From: Stomoxys calcitrans
Taxonomy: Eukaryota > Arthropoda > Insecta > Diptera > Muscidae
Assembly: GCF_963082655.1 (NCBI RefSeq)
Contig: NC_081556.1
Coordinates: 68,681,227-68,745,226, forward strand
Length of the DNA: 64,000 nt
Direction: 5' to 3'
Every line of letters begins with the position of its first letter. Positions within the stretch are counted from its first letter, which is position 1. Below, in pieces: positions 11,519 to 20,500 of this stretch. A model generated the notes under the pieces. The model saw only the letters and a program-made list of their open reading frames with translations. It had not been told where the DNA came from and made no database searches. The translations under genes were made by a program, and so were the position numbers.

Positions 11519-12234
11519 TCGAATACAATTTTTCAATATGTACGAGTGTGAACATATAAGATATTATGGCCACTGTGGACAGAGTGATTTCGTCATTTTG
11601 AAATGCTGGACTATGAACTTGTAAACCGCCCAAAATGAGGAATTTTCTTAAACGATGCGGTAAAGGACTGCAGCTGTTTCTTGCGGAATCCAAATTAAAA
11701 ATCCAATTACAAAACATTTGATTTTGTTCCTTTTCGTGTTCAATTTAATTGTTTTGTTTTTGCTTAGTTTACAATAAAGAGAGCTTTGCAAACATTCTAT
11801 GCAAATTTCTTCTGCACCAGAGCATCATAAAATTTGTATGATAAAGGGTTTCCAATGCTAAACACTTTATGTATTTTTCCCCAAGGGCTTATAAGCTTAT
11901 TTACTAAATATTTAAGTAAGAGCCCGATAAATTCGACCAGGCTGAACCTTGGACATCTATACCGTGGATATATTTCTAATATATCCATTTTTTCTTCAGA
12001 ATTAAAAAAATATTTCATAAAAATTTTATCTGCTCGAGATAAATAAAGGGATATACTAGTAGACTTTTGACTTCGCCCAAATGTCCATTTATAATATTTT
12101 GGTAGGAATTAGTTTTATAAGCAATAACCCGTTTCATCTCAAATCTCAAAAACTTAAACCAATTTTTTGAAAACGCATTTTTCGTAAAGTTGCATAGCAG
12201 GTTCTAGGAAACAGCTGGTTTATTGGTCTGCCAA
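11519..12234. other. Spacer with a degenerate DINE hairpin end
   Basis: It is AT-rich and mostly unrecognised. At about 11905-11975 the string 'aagtaagagcccgataaattcgaccaggctgaaccttgg' style end (seen in pieces) is a mutated version of the hairpin end, with the palindrome reduced to ttcgaccaggctgaa. The small open frames at 11797-12046 overlap this debris and are not credible genes. Confidence 0.45.
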
Positions 12235-12556
12235 TGGTTTTTCAAAAAAAAAAAACACATAAAATTGAGAAAAATTCATAAAATTTTGTTATTAAAATCC
12301 GTGTACTGTTAAAAAAATTAATCGCGCGAAAAATTTTGTTCAGCGACGAAGCTCATTTTGGCTCAATGGGTACGTAAATAAGCAAAATTTTCAATTTTGG
12401 AGTAAAGATAAGCCATGAACATTGCAAGAACTACCAATGCATCCAGAAAAAATCACAGTTTGGTGTGGTTCATGGGCTGGTGGCATCATTGGACCGTACT
12501 TCCGCAAAGATGATGCAAATTGTAACGTAACTGTGAATTGTGAGCGCTGAGTTGAT
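12235..12556 (+). mobile_element. mariner/Tc1-superfamily transposase remnant
   Basis: An A-rich leader like that of the element at 37356-38253 is followed from 12331 by a plus-strand stretch that, allowing one or two disruptions, gives 'FSDEAHFGSMGT', 'NKQNFQFWS' and 'MHPEKITVWC', then 'AGGIIGPYFRKDDAN'. The FSDEAHF block carries the second catalytic Asp of DDE/D transposases. It ends in a stop near 12549. Both the N-terminus and the final Asp region are missing, so it is dead. Confidence 0.75.
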
Positions 12557-12570
12557 ACCCAACTTTTTTT

Positions 12571-13926
12571 GCCCAAATCGCCTGAATCCTAGGATGGTCC
12601 ACTGGCTCTACAGGAGCATAATTAGACTAATACTTACTTACGCCTCAGTAGGTTGGTGGACTGCTATGGAGAAAAGTGCAACATAAGGACCATACAACAG
12701 GTTCTGAGAATGTGTTGTCTTGGCATAAGCGGAGCGATGAGGACCATTCTCATTAGGGCACTAGAGACTATTCTAGATATCCGACCCATTGACATATAGA
12801 TTAAATGTGAGGCAGCCTCTGTGGCTAAGAGACTTGAGGCGATGGGAGAATGGAATGAGGATGGGAGCAGCTCATACCATCGCTGTATAATCAAGGCGAC
12901 GATAGGAAACCTGAATGGAAGGGAAGAGGTTACCTGAGACGATACTTGAGGTCGAGTGCGAGGCACTGCTGCCAGCGGCACAGTCTTGGACTGACGGAAC
13001 CCTAGTATTGCCGTTTGGAAGATCATGTTACTCGGATGGATCAAAGCTACTGGACAGAGTGGGCCTGGGAGTTTACATTGAGAACCCAGGGACTGAGATC
13101 TGTTTAAGACTGCCTGACCATAATACGGTCCTGCAGGTGGAGATCCGGGCGCTAACGGAATGCGTGAGGTGGTATAGTGCTATCGCGAGGTCGTCGAGTG
13201 TGAACATCTTTACGGACAGTTAACAGGGGTCATAAAGGCAATAACAACCAGGACAGTAAGGTCACGAAAAGTCTTGCGAGATTAATGCCTTCTCTGAGGA
13301 TGGCACAATCCGCATGGTTTGGGTGCCGGGCCATAACGGAGTAAAGGGGAATGAAAGCGCAGATGATTGGCGGTGAAGGCCAGAGAACTGCCGTCGATAA
13401 ACATGGTTAACCCGAAGCCTTTCGGGTCGTCGCAGTCCGATTTAAGGGCGTAGGCGACAAACGCTGTGGAACAGCGGAACAGTCGATAAGACGGCGAAAA
13501 TCCTATGGGATGATCCGGATCGTGAGAGGACGAGGTTATTAAAGGAAGTAAGAAGCAGATCAGTATAGCTTTAGGTGTTATAACGGGACACATAGGACTA
13601 CGAGCTCACTTAAGCAAAATCGGTGTGGCAATTGATGGCATGTGGTTGAAGATGATGAGACGTTGGAGCATTTCCTATGTCATTGCCCGGCTTTCGCTGC
13701 TAACAAACACAGGTACTTGCGTGGAGACACAATACCGGACATAAACCAACTTAGGGGAAATAATTAAGGATTTAGTCTGTAGTACGGAATTCCTAACTTA
13801 ATTTTTTTTTTTTTAGTTTTAAGAGCGCACAACAAGCCGATTACTGGCTTAGGTGTGTGTCTATAGTGGAATGGGGCAGATTTATATCTACATCCTCTTT
13901 TCAACCTAACCTGACCTCACCTAACT
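12571..13926 (+). mobile_element. LINE 3' fragment: RT thumb, RNase H and C-terminal region
   Basis: Plus-strand frames give the RT thumb (12571-12800), then RNase H: CYSDGSKLLDRVGLGVYIEN near 13025-13085 carries the first catalytic Asp, EIRAL the Glu, and NIFTDS the second Asp near 13205-13223. A region with 'HFLCHCPAFAANKH' near 13670-13710 is the C-terminal cysteine/histidine motif. The tail is 'caacctaacctgacctcacc'. Frameshifts and stops (for example right after TDS) show decay. It belongs to the same family as 1-1845. Confidence 0.85.
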
Positions 13927-13981
13927 AGTTTTTGATTGGTTTGGTTACATAAGAGCGTACTCATGTTAACGGTAACACGCT

Positions 13982-14180
13982 GAGTAGAGCTGGCAAAATA
14001 TCGATGGCACTATCGATATTTTATTTTTTGGCTGAATATCGAATATAATTGACAACGTTGAGATTTTTCTAAGATTGAAAAAAAAAAATTGAATTCGATA
14101 TAATTTTTCGTTGCAATGGCAATACTTATATTGTTCTGCAACCCCATAAATTGGGGTTGTCGATCGATCACGGACCATAG
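13982..14180 (+). mobile_element. hAT-like MITE terminus with TATCGAT motifs
   Basis: The sequence 'gtagagctggcaaaatatcg' and the following 'gcactatcgatattt' match, in reverse complement, the right end of the insertion at 23211-23627. hAT termini commonly start CAGxG; 'AGAGCTGGCAA' is compatible but not decisive. The far end is not identified. Confidence 0.4.
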
Positions 14181-14184
14181 CACA

Positions 14185-14350
14185 CCTTTAGAACAACATT
14201 CGCGACGCTATTGCCAAAACACCGAGTGAAAGAGTGGGTCGCCATTTACCCGATGTCATTTTCAAGACTGCATGAAAAAATTGGGACATTGTATTCTCAA
14301 ATAAAAAAAGAATAGGAACAAAAACTGAAGTTCATACTTTTGTTGATCTT
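14185..14350 (+). mobile_element. mariner-type transposase C-terminal remnant
   Basis: The plus frame reads approximately 'RNNIRDAIAKTPSERVGRHL' then 'PDVIFKTA'. This resembles the C-terminal tail (NIR..I......V..C...GGHLPDIIFKT) of the mariner-like transposases whose catalytic block DYFLWGYVK is seen at 37513-37794. An internal deletion is apparent. Only about 30 codons survive. Confidence 0.5.
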
Positions 14351-14383
14351 TCAAATAAGTTTCTCTGGCGCACCCCACACATA

Positions 14384-14690
14384 TTTTGATCGCTATGCCA
14401 TATTAGATCCATCTAACCCTGTCCGTCCGCCTGTGTCGTTTGTGCCGTCGCTAACGTCTAAATGATTGAAGCAATTCGATTGACATTTTTTACAGATACT
14501 TCTCATCGATGTAGGTCGTTGAGTATTTTCTATGGGCTTGTAAACCGATTTAACTGAAGTTTTGCACGATGTTTTCTGCTGTGACCTCCTACGTTTAAAC
14601 CAGTTTTTTAGGTACTTCCTATAAAGATGCAAATAATATAAGACTACATTGATAAAAATCTTTGTCCTAATTTTAAAGATTCGAGCCAAA
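14384..14690 (+). mobile_element. Degenerate DINE-like fragment
   Basis: It has 'tccatctaaccctgtccgtc', a short GTCY-like run, 'cagatacttctcatcgatgt' and 'aggtcgttgagtatttt', all degenerate forms of the block that follows the core in other copies. 14691-14838 after it is AT-rich with nothing recognised. Confidence 0.55.
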
Positions 14691-14838
14691 GATTAGCTAA
14701 CTTAATTTAAAGAAGATAATATTTTTAATTTTTAAAAGAAAAATATTTTCCTTTTTGGTGAAAAATGTTTTCTTTCATATTAAGGATTTTTATTTTAAAG
14801 GTGGTTTAATTACGATTTAGATAATAGATTTTGCGGCA

Positions 14839-15138
14839 AAACAAATTAAAGCGTGCTAAGTTCGGCCGGGCCGAATCTTGGGAACCCACCACCAAGGTTT
14901 CTGCTAAAAATGTTTACAAAATATATTTAGTTTAAGGGCATAATTTTGTTCTACATACCAAACTTCAGTCAAAGCAGCAAAAATTAAAGCTTCTACGAAC
15001 CGAACACGGATAATCGAGAGACCGCATTAAGCTATATTTGTCCATAGACTTGGCACAGTTGTTGGAAGTCGTAACTGATCATTGCAGGCAAAATTTCAGC
15101 CAAATCAGACAAAAATTGCGGCTTGTAAAGTCTCAAGA
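14839..15138 (-). mobile_element. DINE-1-like hairpin end with degenerate monomers
   Basis: It begins 'acaaattaaagcgtgctaag' with palindrome ttcggccgggccgaa at 14861-14875 and 'aacccaccaccaagg', then monomers with 'cttggcacagttgttgg'. It is interrupted by the SINE at 15139. Confidence 0.65.
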
Positions 15139-15306
15139 GGGAGCCCGGTAGCCGAGTTGGTACCATGATTGGATTACCTGTGCAGGTGTCGTGGGTTTGA
15201 TTCCCGCCAGAAGCCTTGGTCTGTCGCTACTGTGGTATCACAATGGACTTAAAATTGTCTAAGTAAGTCTGTCAGGACTGCCACTCTTAACTTACCTAAC
15301 CTAAAG
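15139..15306 (+). mobile_element. tRNA-derived SINE
   Basis: A tRNA-like head is present with RNA polymerase III box A 'tagccgagttgg' (15149-15160; consensus TRGYNNARNNGG) and box B 'ggtttgattcc' (15194-15204; consensus GGTTCRANYCC), about 33 bp apart. A non-tRNA body follows, ending 'aacttacctaacctaa'. It lies inside a DINE-like element, so it inserted later. It is not a functional tRNA gene, because no proper acceptor or anticodon stem closes around it. Confidence 0.8.
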
Positions 15307-15351
15307 AGTAGTATATATAAGGGGGTTTTGGAACTTTGAGCATCGAGAGTA

Positions 15352-15480
15352 TGAGTCATCGATGACGTCATAACCCCACCCCACCCCAAACCCCACCCCA
15401 CCCCAAACCCCAAACCGCACCCCACCCCATTGATGACGTCATAACCGCACCCCACCCCACCCCATTGATGACGTGATAAC
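15352..15480 (+). promoter_or_regulatory. C-rich tract with repeated CRE (TGACGTCA) and an AP-1 motif
   Basis: Motifs seen: TGAGTCA at 15352-15358, TGACGTCA at 15363-15370 and 15434-15441, and TGACGTGA at 15469-15476. Each CRE is followed by 'taacc' and CCCCA-type runs (15375-15465) able to form G-quadruplex/i-motif structures. The unit 'gatgacgtcataacc' plus C-rich spacer is a short tandem repeat, so the sites may be passengers. It lies ~380 bp upstream of the TATA box of the ORF at 15924. Confidence 0.5.
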
Positions 15481-15577
15481 CGCACCCAACCGCAGCCGAT
15501 CGTAGCGCAGGTGGCGACCGCAGGGGGGTATGTGGTCAGATGGCGGGCCGCCGGTTGAAATGTGTGGACGGACATTA

Positions 15578-15650
15578 GGGCGCAGATCGCAGGGCGCAGA
15601 TCGCAGGGCGCAGATCGCAGGGCGCAGTGGTAGATTTCGATGATGACTCA
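15578..15650 (+). repeat. 14-bp tandem repeat followed by an AP-1 motif
   Basis: The unit gggcgcagatcgca is repeated ~3.5 times (15578-15626). TGACTCA follows at 15644-15650, in the inverted sense relative to the TGAGTCA at 15352. GC content is far above the surroundings. Confidence 0.75.
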
Positions 15651-15844
15651 TCGCCCAGAGTTGTGGTGAGGGTAGTTTAAAATTAGAATGATTATGCATG
15701 ATTGTGTATGATTGTTAAGAATTGTGGTTTGAGTTGTTTATAATTAGAGTGGAGTGTGATAAGAAATGTGATTGGTATCGATAGTTATCCTGCAAAAAAA
15801 GAATTGTGGTTGGTACCGAGAGGTAACCTTTAACGCAATTTTTG

Positions 15845-15852
15845 TATAAAAA
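15845..15852 (+). promoter_or_regulatory. TATA box for ORF 15924-16217
   Basis: TATAAAAA lies 72 bp upstream of the first ATG. A start site about 30 bp downstream (near 15870-15880) would give a ~45-50-nt leader. No other ATG opens a frame between them except a short one at 15875. Confidence 0.55.
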
Positions 15853-15923
15853 GCTGAACAAATTGTTAGTAAACATGTAGTAGCAATTTGATTTTCAACT
15901 CAAAATTTAAGAAAATATTTATT

Positions 15924-16217
15924 ATGGGATCAAACTTAAAGGAAATATCGGAGCAGGCTTCTTTCAAGAAGACTATTTTGTCCATTAACAACATGCCTTT
16001 CGATGAGTACTTCATCATACATCAAGCTGAAAGGAAGATGACTAAATTTGGCATGCGCTTGATGATTGAATTAAGTGATCATATTATGTTCCTGCCGGAG
16101 AAGTTTAATAATATTAATGATGAGGCCATGGCTGATCTTAATAGTGGAGTCTTATCAATTAAAAAGGAAAAAATTAGCGAAACTAATTATAAATTAGTAT
16201 TTGAATCAATAATTTAA
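15924..16217 (+). CDS. Small protein of unknown function (97 aa), left ORF of a convergent pair
   Basis: I do not recognise this protein with confidence. The frame is open further upstream, but the first ATG is at 15924 (MGSNLKEISEQ). The 97 residues have no signal peptide or membrane segment. Visible features are 'FDEYFIIHQAERKMTKFG' followed by 'MIELSDHIMFLPEKFNNI'. The pattern 'kTkFG.r..veLsdh..fLPerf' is reminiscent, from memory only, of small proteins carried by insect DNA viruses or large transposons; treat that as a lead. AATAAA lies 15 bp after the stop, a TATA box 72 bp before the ATG, and a second ORF converges from the right. Codon use looks coding rather than random, and the frame is free of stops in an AT-rich context. 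Confidence 0.5.
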   Translation: MGSNLKEISEQASFKKTILSINNMPFDEYFIIHQAERKMTKFGMRLMIELSDHIMFLPEKFNNINDEAMADLNSGVLSIKKEKISETNYKLVFESII

Positions 16218-16231
16218 TATTTTTTATATAT

Positions 16232-16237
16232 AATAAA
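16232..16237 (+). terminator. Poly(A) signal for ORF 15924-16217
   Basis: A canonical AATAAA lies 15 bp downstream of the TAA stop. Such tight spacing is typical of compact viral or transposon genes. Confidence 0.5.
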
Positions 16238-16324
16238 GAGAAAAAAAGTTCATTGAAAACCGAAAAAAAAAATCTTTTTAATTTATGTATATTTAGTAGT
16301 TTATAAACTCTTATTATTTATTTT

Positions 16325-16545
16325 TTAATTTAGTTTATTTAAAAAGAAAAGCCCAAGGAAATTTAACCCCAACCAAAAATTTTTTTAATATATAATTTAG
16401 TTTATTTTATTATTTGTCATATTTTATTGTAATGGTTATATTTTATTGTAACATATTTAATATTTCCAATTGTAAATAAAGGACATATATATTAGTTTAT
16501 TTAAAAATAAAAGCTGTAAGGGACAAGCCCCAGGAAATTTTAGTT
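16325..16545 (+). repeat. Short direct repeat between the convergent ORFs
   Basis: 'agtttatttaaaaagaaaag' then 'cccaaggaaattt' (16331-16365) recurs as 'agtttatttaaaaataaaag...ccccaggaaatttt' (16494-16541). The second copy carries about 13 extra bases. The rest of 16218-16576 is AT-rich 3' flanking sequence of both ORFs. Confidence 0.6.
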
Positions 16546-16550
16546 TATTT

Positions 16551-16556
16551 TTTATT
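16551..16556 (-). terminator. Poly(A) signal for ORF 16577-16933
   Basis: TTTATT on the plus strand is AATAAA on the minus strand, ~20 bp after the ORF's stop. Overlapping copies lie at 16544-16549 and 16555-16560. Confidence 0.5.
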
Positions 16557-16576
16557 TATTAATTTTCTGGCATAAT

Positions 16577-16933
16577 TCATCTAAATAACACCACGTCGTA
16601 GTCATCCAGTTGAATTTCAACATATACTGCAGGATTTCTTTCGTCTAAGTTATCAACATGATACAAGTATCCCACAATGAACATGGATCGAGCAGCAGGA
16701 TCATGAAATTTTACGTTAAATGATAACCATAGCTCCGCCTCTTGGAGAAGTTTACCTTCTCTGGTTAAATCCGCTGAATTAATTAAATATTTATTAATCT
16801 TCGCAAGGATTAAATCATCCCAAATTTTTGAAAAAAATTTGGGGTGTGACCAAGCGTCCTCGACGCTTAGTGACAAACCATTTTCAAATAGTTCGAATGT
16901 CATGGTTTTTTCGCAAAAATTAACAAACAACAT
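16577..16933 (-). CDS. Small protein of unknown function (118 aa), right ORF of a convergent pair
   Basis: I do not recognise this protein. It starts at ATG 16933; a second ATG ten codons in (MTFELFENGL) is an alternative. The sequence is a mixed acidic/hydrophobic globular-looking protein: 'WSHPKFFSKIWDDLILAKIN', then 'EAELWLSFNVKFHDPAARSM', then a C-terminus 'YVEIQLDDYDVVLFR'. There is no signal peptide and no membrane helix. A TATA box (TATAAATA, minus) lies 55 bp upstream and AATAAA just after the stop. It converges on the ORF at 15924-16217 with 359 bp between the stops. The mirrored layout suggests the two came in together on one mobile or viral unit (inference). Confidence 0.5.
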   Translation of the reverse strand: MLFVNFCEKTMTFELFENGLSLSVEDAWSHPKFFSKIWDDLILAKINKYLINSADLTREGKLLQEAELWLSFNVKFHDPAARSMFIVGYLYHVDNLDERNPAVYVEIQLDDYDVVLFR

Positions 16934-16987
16934 GATTTAATTTTGATTTTCACAACTTTTCTGATGAAGACTTGGAAAAATTCTTTG

Positions 16988-16995
16988 TATTTATA
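16988..16995 (-). promoter_or_regulatory. TATA box for ORF 16577-16933
   Basis: TATAAATA on the minus strand, 55 bp before the ATG. An initiator-like 'tcttcatcagaa' lies about 25-30 bp downstream of it. This leaves a very short leader. Confidence 0.5.
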
Positions 16996-17035
16996 TTAAA
17001 AAAATCTAAAACACACACATTCATTTTCATATAGA

Positions 17036-17335
17036 ATTTTTATAGTGGTTAATATTTATTTTTCATGAGCTAAATTTAATTCATAAAAATGTTTCAGTGG
17101 TTAACATATATTTATAAAAAATATATATTTCCACAAAACTCAGAATTTTTATAGTGGTTAATATTTATTTTTCATGAGCTAAATTTAATTCATAAAAATG
17201 TTTCAGTGGTTAACATATATTTATAAAAAATATATATTTCCACAAAACTCAAAAGTTTTTATGGTAGGGTGTTATAGTGGTTAATATATATTTATAAAAA
17301 TATACTGTACCACATATGCCTGCAACAGTTTTTGT
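17036..17335 (+). repeat. 109-bp tandem repeat, two full units plus a partial third
   Basis: 'tatagtggttaatatttatt' starts at 17041 and 17150 (period 109); a divergent third copy starts near 17273. Each unit holds two 'agtggttaa' motifs and 'catatatttataaaa'. The repeat lies directly upstream of the minus-strand ORF promoter. Confidence 0.85.
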
Positions 17336-17500
17336 ACTAGGGTGTTATGTAAACATGTTTTCAGTGGATAACATATAATACCTGCTATGCTTACTCATAA
17401 TTTAAAATTTCAATCATTGTGGTGAAGAAAATAACAAAGCTCAAACTCAAAAGTGTTGCGATAATAAAAATTGAAAAGTTTTCTGTTCTAGGATGATTTA

Positions 17501-17700
17501 NNNNNNNNNNNNNNNNNNNNNNNNNNNNNNNNNNNNNNNNNNNNNNNNNNNNNNNNNNNNNNNNNNNNNNNNNNNNNNNNNNNNNNNNNNNNNNNNNNNN
17601 NNNNNNNNNNNNNNNNNNNNNNNNNNNNNNNNNNNNNNNNNNNNNNNNNNNNNNNNNNNNNNNNNNNNNNNNNNNNNNNNNNNNNNNNNNNNNNNNNNNN
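17501..17700. other. Assembly gap (200 N)
   Basis: A run of 200 unknown bases. The right flank (17701-17722) is 'cccatcctatggtggtgtgt', the end of a DINE-like element, so the gap probably hides most of one such element. Confidence 1.
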
Positions 17701-17938
17701 CCCATCCTATGGTGGTGTGTATAAAAACTTGGTTTCATTCAATAGGACATTCCCTCATTACTATGCAAAGTTTTTCATAAAAGTATTGTATTATCATTGA
17801 GTTTTTTGTAGTGTTTCAAAAAATTAACCATGAAAAACATGTGTTTTTACATGTGAAAGACGAATATAGTACCAGCCCTTATGTAGGCTGGTAATTTAAT
17901 TAATCTTTAACTTTGCGTCTTGTTATTTAAGACAAAAA

Positions 17939-18631
17939 TCTTATATATAAAAATCAATTTGTGTTTGTTTGTAGGTTTGTTTGTTTGTATGTTTGTGTGT
18001 TCCTTATAGACTCAGAAACAGCTGAACCGATTTTCTTGAAATTTTCGCAGAAGGTGCATAATGATCCCGTGGTGAAAATAGGGTACTAAATTTTTTGATA
18101 TCTAGGGGGGGGGGGGGGGGGACTCTCCCCCATACCCTAATTTTCAGAAACGCCAGATCTCGGAGATGGGTGCTGCGATTTAAGTGAAATTTTGTGTGCT
18201 CTCATATAGTACCCTAAAAATAAAAATTTTGTATCCAAATATGAGACCAAGTGTTTAGGGGCCGCCTCTCCCCAAAAACCTCCCCCAAAGGGGACACATT
18301 TGCGACCATAGCCACATGGGGCTCAAATGAAAGGTCTTTGGGAGTAAAGCACAAATCTGATGTCAATACTCGGGAAAAGTGTCTATGGGGCCACCCCACC
18401 CCCACACCTTACATCTAAACTTAAATTCGTAGACCAATAAAGATCATATGGGATTCGGACAAAGGCACTTATATTGTTAAATTGTTAGTCAAGCGATATA
18501 CTAGATATACTATTTTCGTAGCATGGTATTTCACTAAAAGCTCGGTAATTGTCGAAAATAAATATTCCAAGGAAACTTTTGTTCTATATAAAGTAAAAGA
18601 AGGCGCAGCGGAGCGGGCCCGGGTCAGCTAG
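17939..18631 (+). mobile_element. Non-autonomous Helitron (~693 bp)
   Basis: It starts TC-TTATATATAAAAATCA after an A (17938) and ends CTAG (18628-18631) before a T, the A|TC...CTRR|T signature of Helitrons. Just before the end is a GC-rich hairpin-like stretch 'gcggagcgggcccgggtc'. The 5' part has the 'tttgtttgtttgtatgtttg' run and 'ctgaaccgattttcttgaaa' common in insect Helitron-type repeats. A poly-G run of about 15 sits at 18107-18121. No Rep/helicase is encoded. Confidence 0.75.
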
Positions 18632-19012
18632 TCTAAAATAAATGTCAAAATAACGTTGAAAGTTAGGAAATTGACGTTGGGACAAGACAACAGCGAACCG
18701 TAGTTAAAGACACAAAGGCCTTATAAATAAGAGCGTCTTTAAATGTTTAATTTTGTTAGGATAAGATTGTAAGTTTAAAAAAAGAATTCTTCAAAAAATA
18801 TTAATTTGACAGTCAGCTATGAAGTAAAATATTAATCTTATCAGCGGTCAATATTTGAAACTGATGGTCATGTCCGTTAGTAAAAAGGAAATTAAATTTA
18901 AAGATACCACCTTTATTTCAAAGTTTCGGTTGTTTGGCTCCTTTTCCTACAAATAAGAAATAATCTTAAATTTTGGGCCAACTTTTTTCCAGCGTAGCAC
19001 AGTTTTAATTAT
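18632..19012. other. Spacer, nothing recognised
   Basis: About 380 bases, AT-rich, between a Helitron and a DINE-like element. No coding or repeat structure was seen. Confidence 0.5.
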
Positions 19013-20017
19013 TATACCCTCCACCATAGGATGGGAGTATACTAATTTCGTCATTCCGTTTGTAACTCCTCGAAATATTCTACTAAAACCCCATAAGGTA
19101 TATATATTCTTGTTTAAGTCGATTTAGCCATGTCCGTCCGTCCGTCCGTCGGTCTGTCGAAAGCACGCTATTTTTCGAAGGAGTAAAGCTAACCGCTTGA
19201 GATTTTGCAAAAATACTTCTTATTTGTGTAGGTCGGTTGGGATTGTAAATGGGCTATATCGGTCCATGTTTTGGTATAGCTGCCATATAAACTGATCTTG
19301 GGTCTTGACTTCTTGAGCCACTAGAGGGCGCAGTTCTTATCCGATTTGGCTGAAATTTTGCAAGAGGTGTTTTGTTATGACTTCTAACAATTCTACTGAG
19401 TATGGTTGAAATCGGTCCATAACCTGATATAGCTGCCATATAAACCGATCTCGGGTCTAGACTTCTTAAGTCACTAGAGGGCAAAATTCTTATCCGATTT
19501 GACTGCAATTTAGCATGATGTGTTTTATTATGACTTCCAATAACTATGTTGAGTATGGTTGAAATCATAACCTGATATAGCTCCCATTTAAATCGATCTG
19601 GGATCTTGACTTCTTGAGCCTCCAGAGGGCGTAATTATTATCCGATTTGGCTGAAATTTTGTACAATGGCTTATCTCATGACCTTCAACATACGTGTCAA
19701 ATATGGTTGATATCGGTCCTTAACCTAATATAGCTCCCATATAAACCGATCTCTCTATATTACTTCTTGAGACCCTAAAGGGCACAATTCTTACTCGAAT
19801 TGGCTGAAATTTTACACACTGACTTCTACAATGGTCTCCAACATTCAGTTCAGACCGGACCTTAACTTGACATAGCTCCAATATTATAGCAATTCTTTTC
19901 ATTTATCCTTTGTTTTCCTAAAAAGAGATATCGGGAAAAGAGCTCGACAAATGCGATCTATGGTGGAGCTTATTTAAGATTCGGCCCGGCCGAACTTAGC
20001 ACTCTTTTACTTGTTTT
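19013..20017 (+). mobile_element. Complete DINE-1/mini-me-like element (~1.0 kb)
   Basis: It starts 'tataccctccaccatagg' at 19013, then the core 'accccataaggtatatatat', GTCC/GTCG repeats, 'gagtaaagctaaccgcttga' and about four diverged monomers. The end has hairpin ttcggcccggccgaa at 19980-19994 and 'ctcttttacttgtttt'. The inner inverted end is mutated ('tggtggagcttatttaag'). Confidence 0.8.
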
Positions 20018-20500
20018 CTGTTGACATTGTGCTTTTCATCTACTTTATTTTGTAAAATCATTTACTTCCTTCTATAATATAGGTAATAGTAAATTAACGA
20101 TAGTATAGATATTTATTTTAAAAATATCGTTTGCCAGAATCTAACGATGCGTCAAAGTGTGGTTGGATAGAGGTCATTGGTAGAACTTAAGGGCCCACGG
20201 CTGTGAAGGCTAAAGAAGTCCACTGCTAGAAGGGCGACAATGCAGACTTTGATAAACAGGCTTACTATGTGTCGTGTAAATTTATGAATAATTGCAAATT
20301 TGCGCATGGACAATCCATTATGGAACAGTGGGGAAACAAATTTTGAAAAATTCGATAGCCTGTTGATTGGCATCCCTACTTTTTGCTCCACGTTATCCCC
20401 ACACTACCTCGAATTCCTTGCTCATACGAGCAGGTCCTTACATAAAGTGCTTAAATAAAAATGAATGTAGGGATTCAATAAATGCATGCGTGTTTTTAAG
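20018..20500. other. Spacer, nothing certain
   Basis: A minus-strand open frame (about 20152-20391) has a hydrophobic stretch 'SLFIKVCIVALLAVDFFSLH' but opens with GTG. Its first in-frame ATG gives under 60 codons, and no family is recognised. I treat it as unsupported. Confidence 0.35.

Noticed and set aside
15139..15215. A functional tRNA gene
   Set aside because: Pol III boxes are present but the cloverleaf does not close and a SINE body follows; it is a SINE head.
15375..15480. Telomere-like repeats
   Set aside because: The CCCCA runs are irregular and mixed with CRE-like motifs. Flies use retrotransposon or satellite telomeres, and the stretch is internal.
15888..15923. A longer N-terminus for the small ORF ending at 16217
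   Set aside because: The upstream codon is TTG; a eukaryotic start is the ATG at 15924.
17391..17780. Open frames of 95-115 codons across 17501-17700
   Set aside because: They run through 200 unknown bases and are artefacts of the gap.
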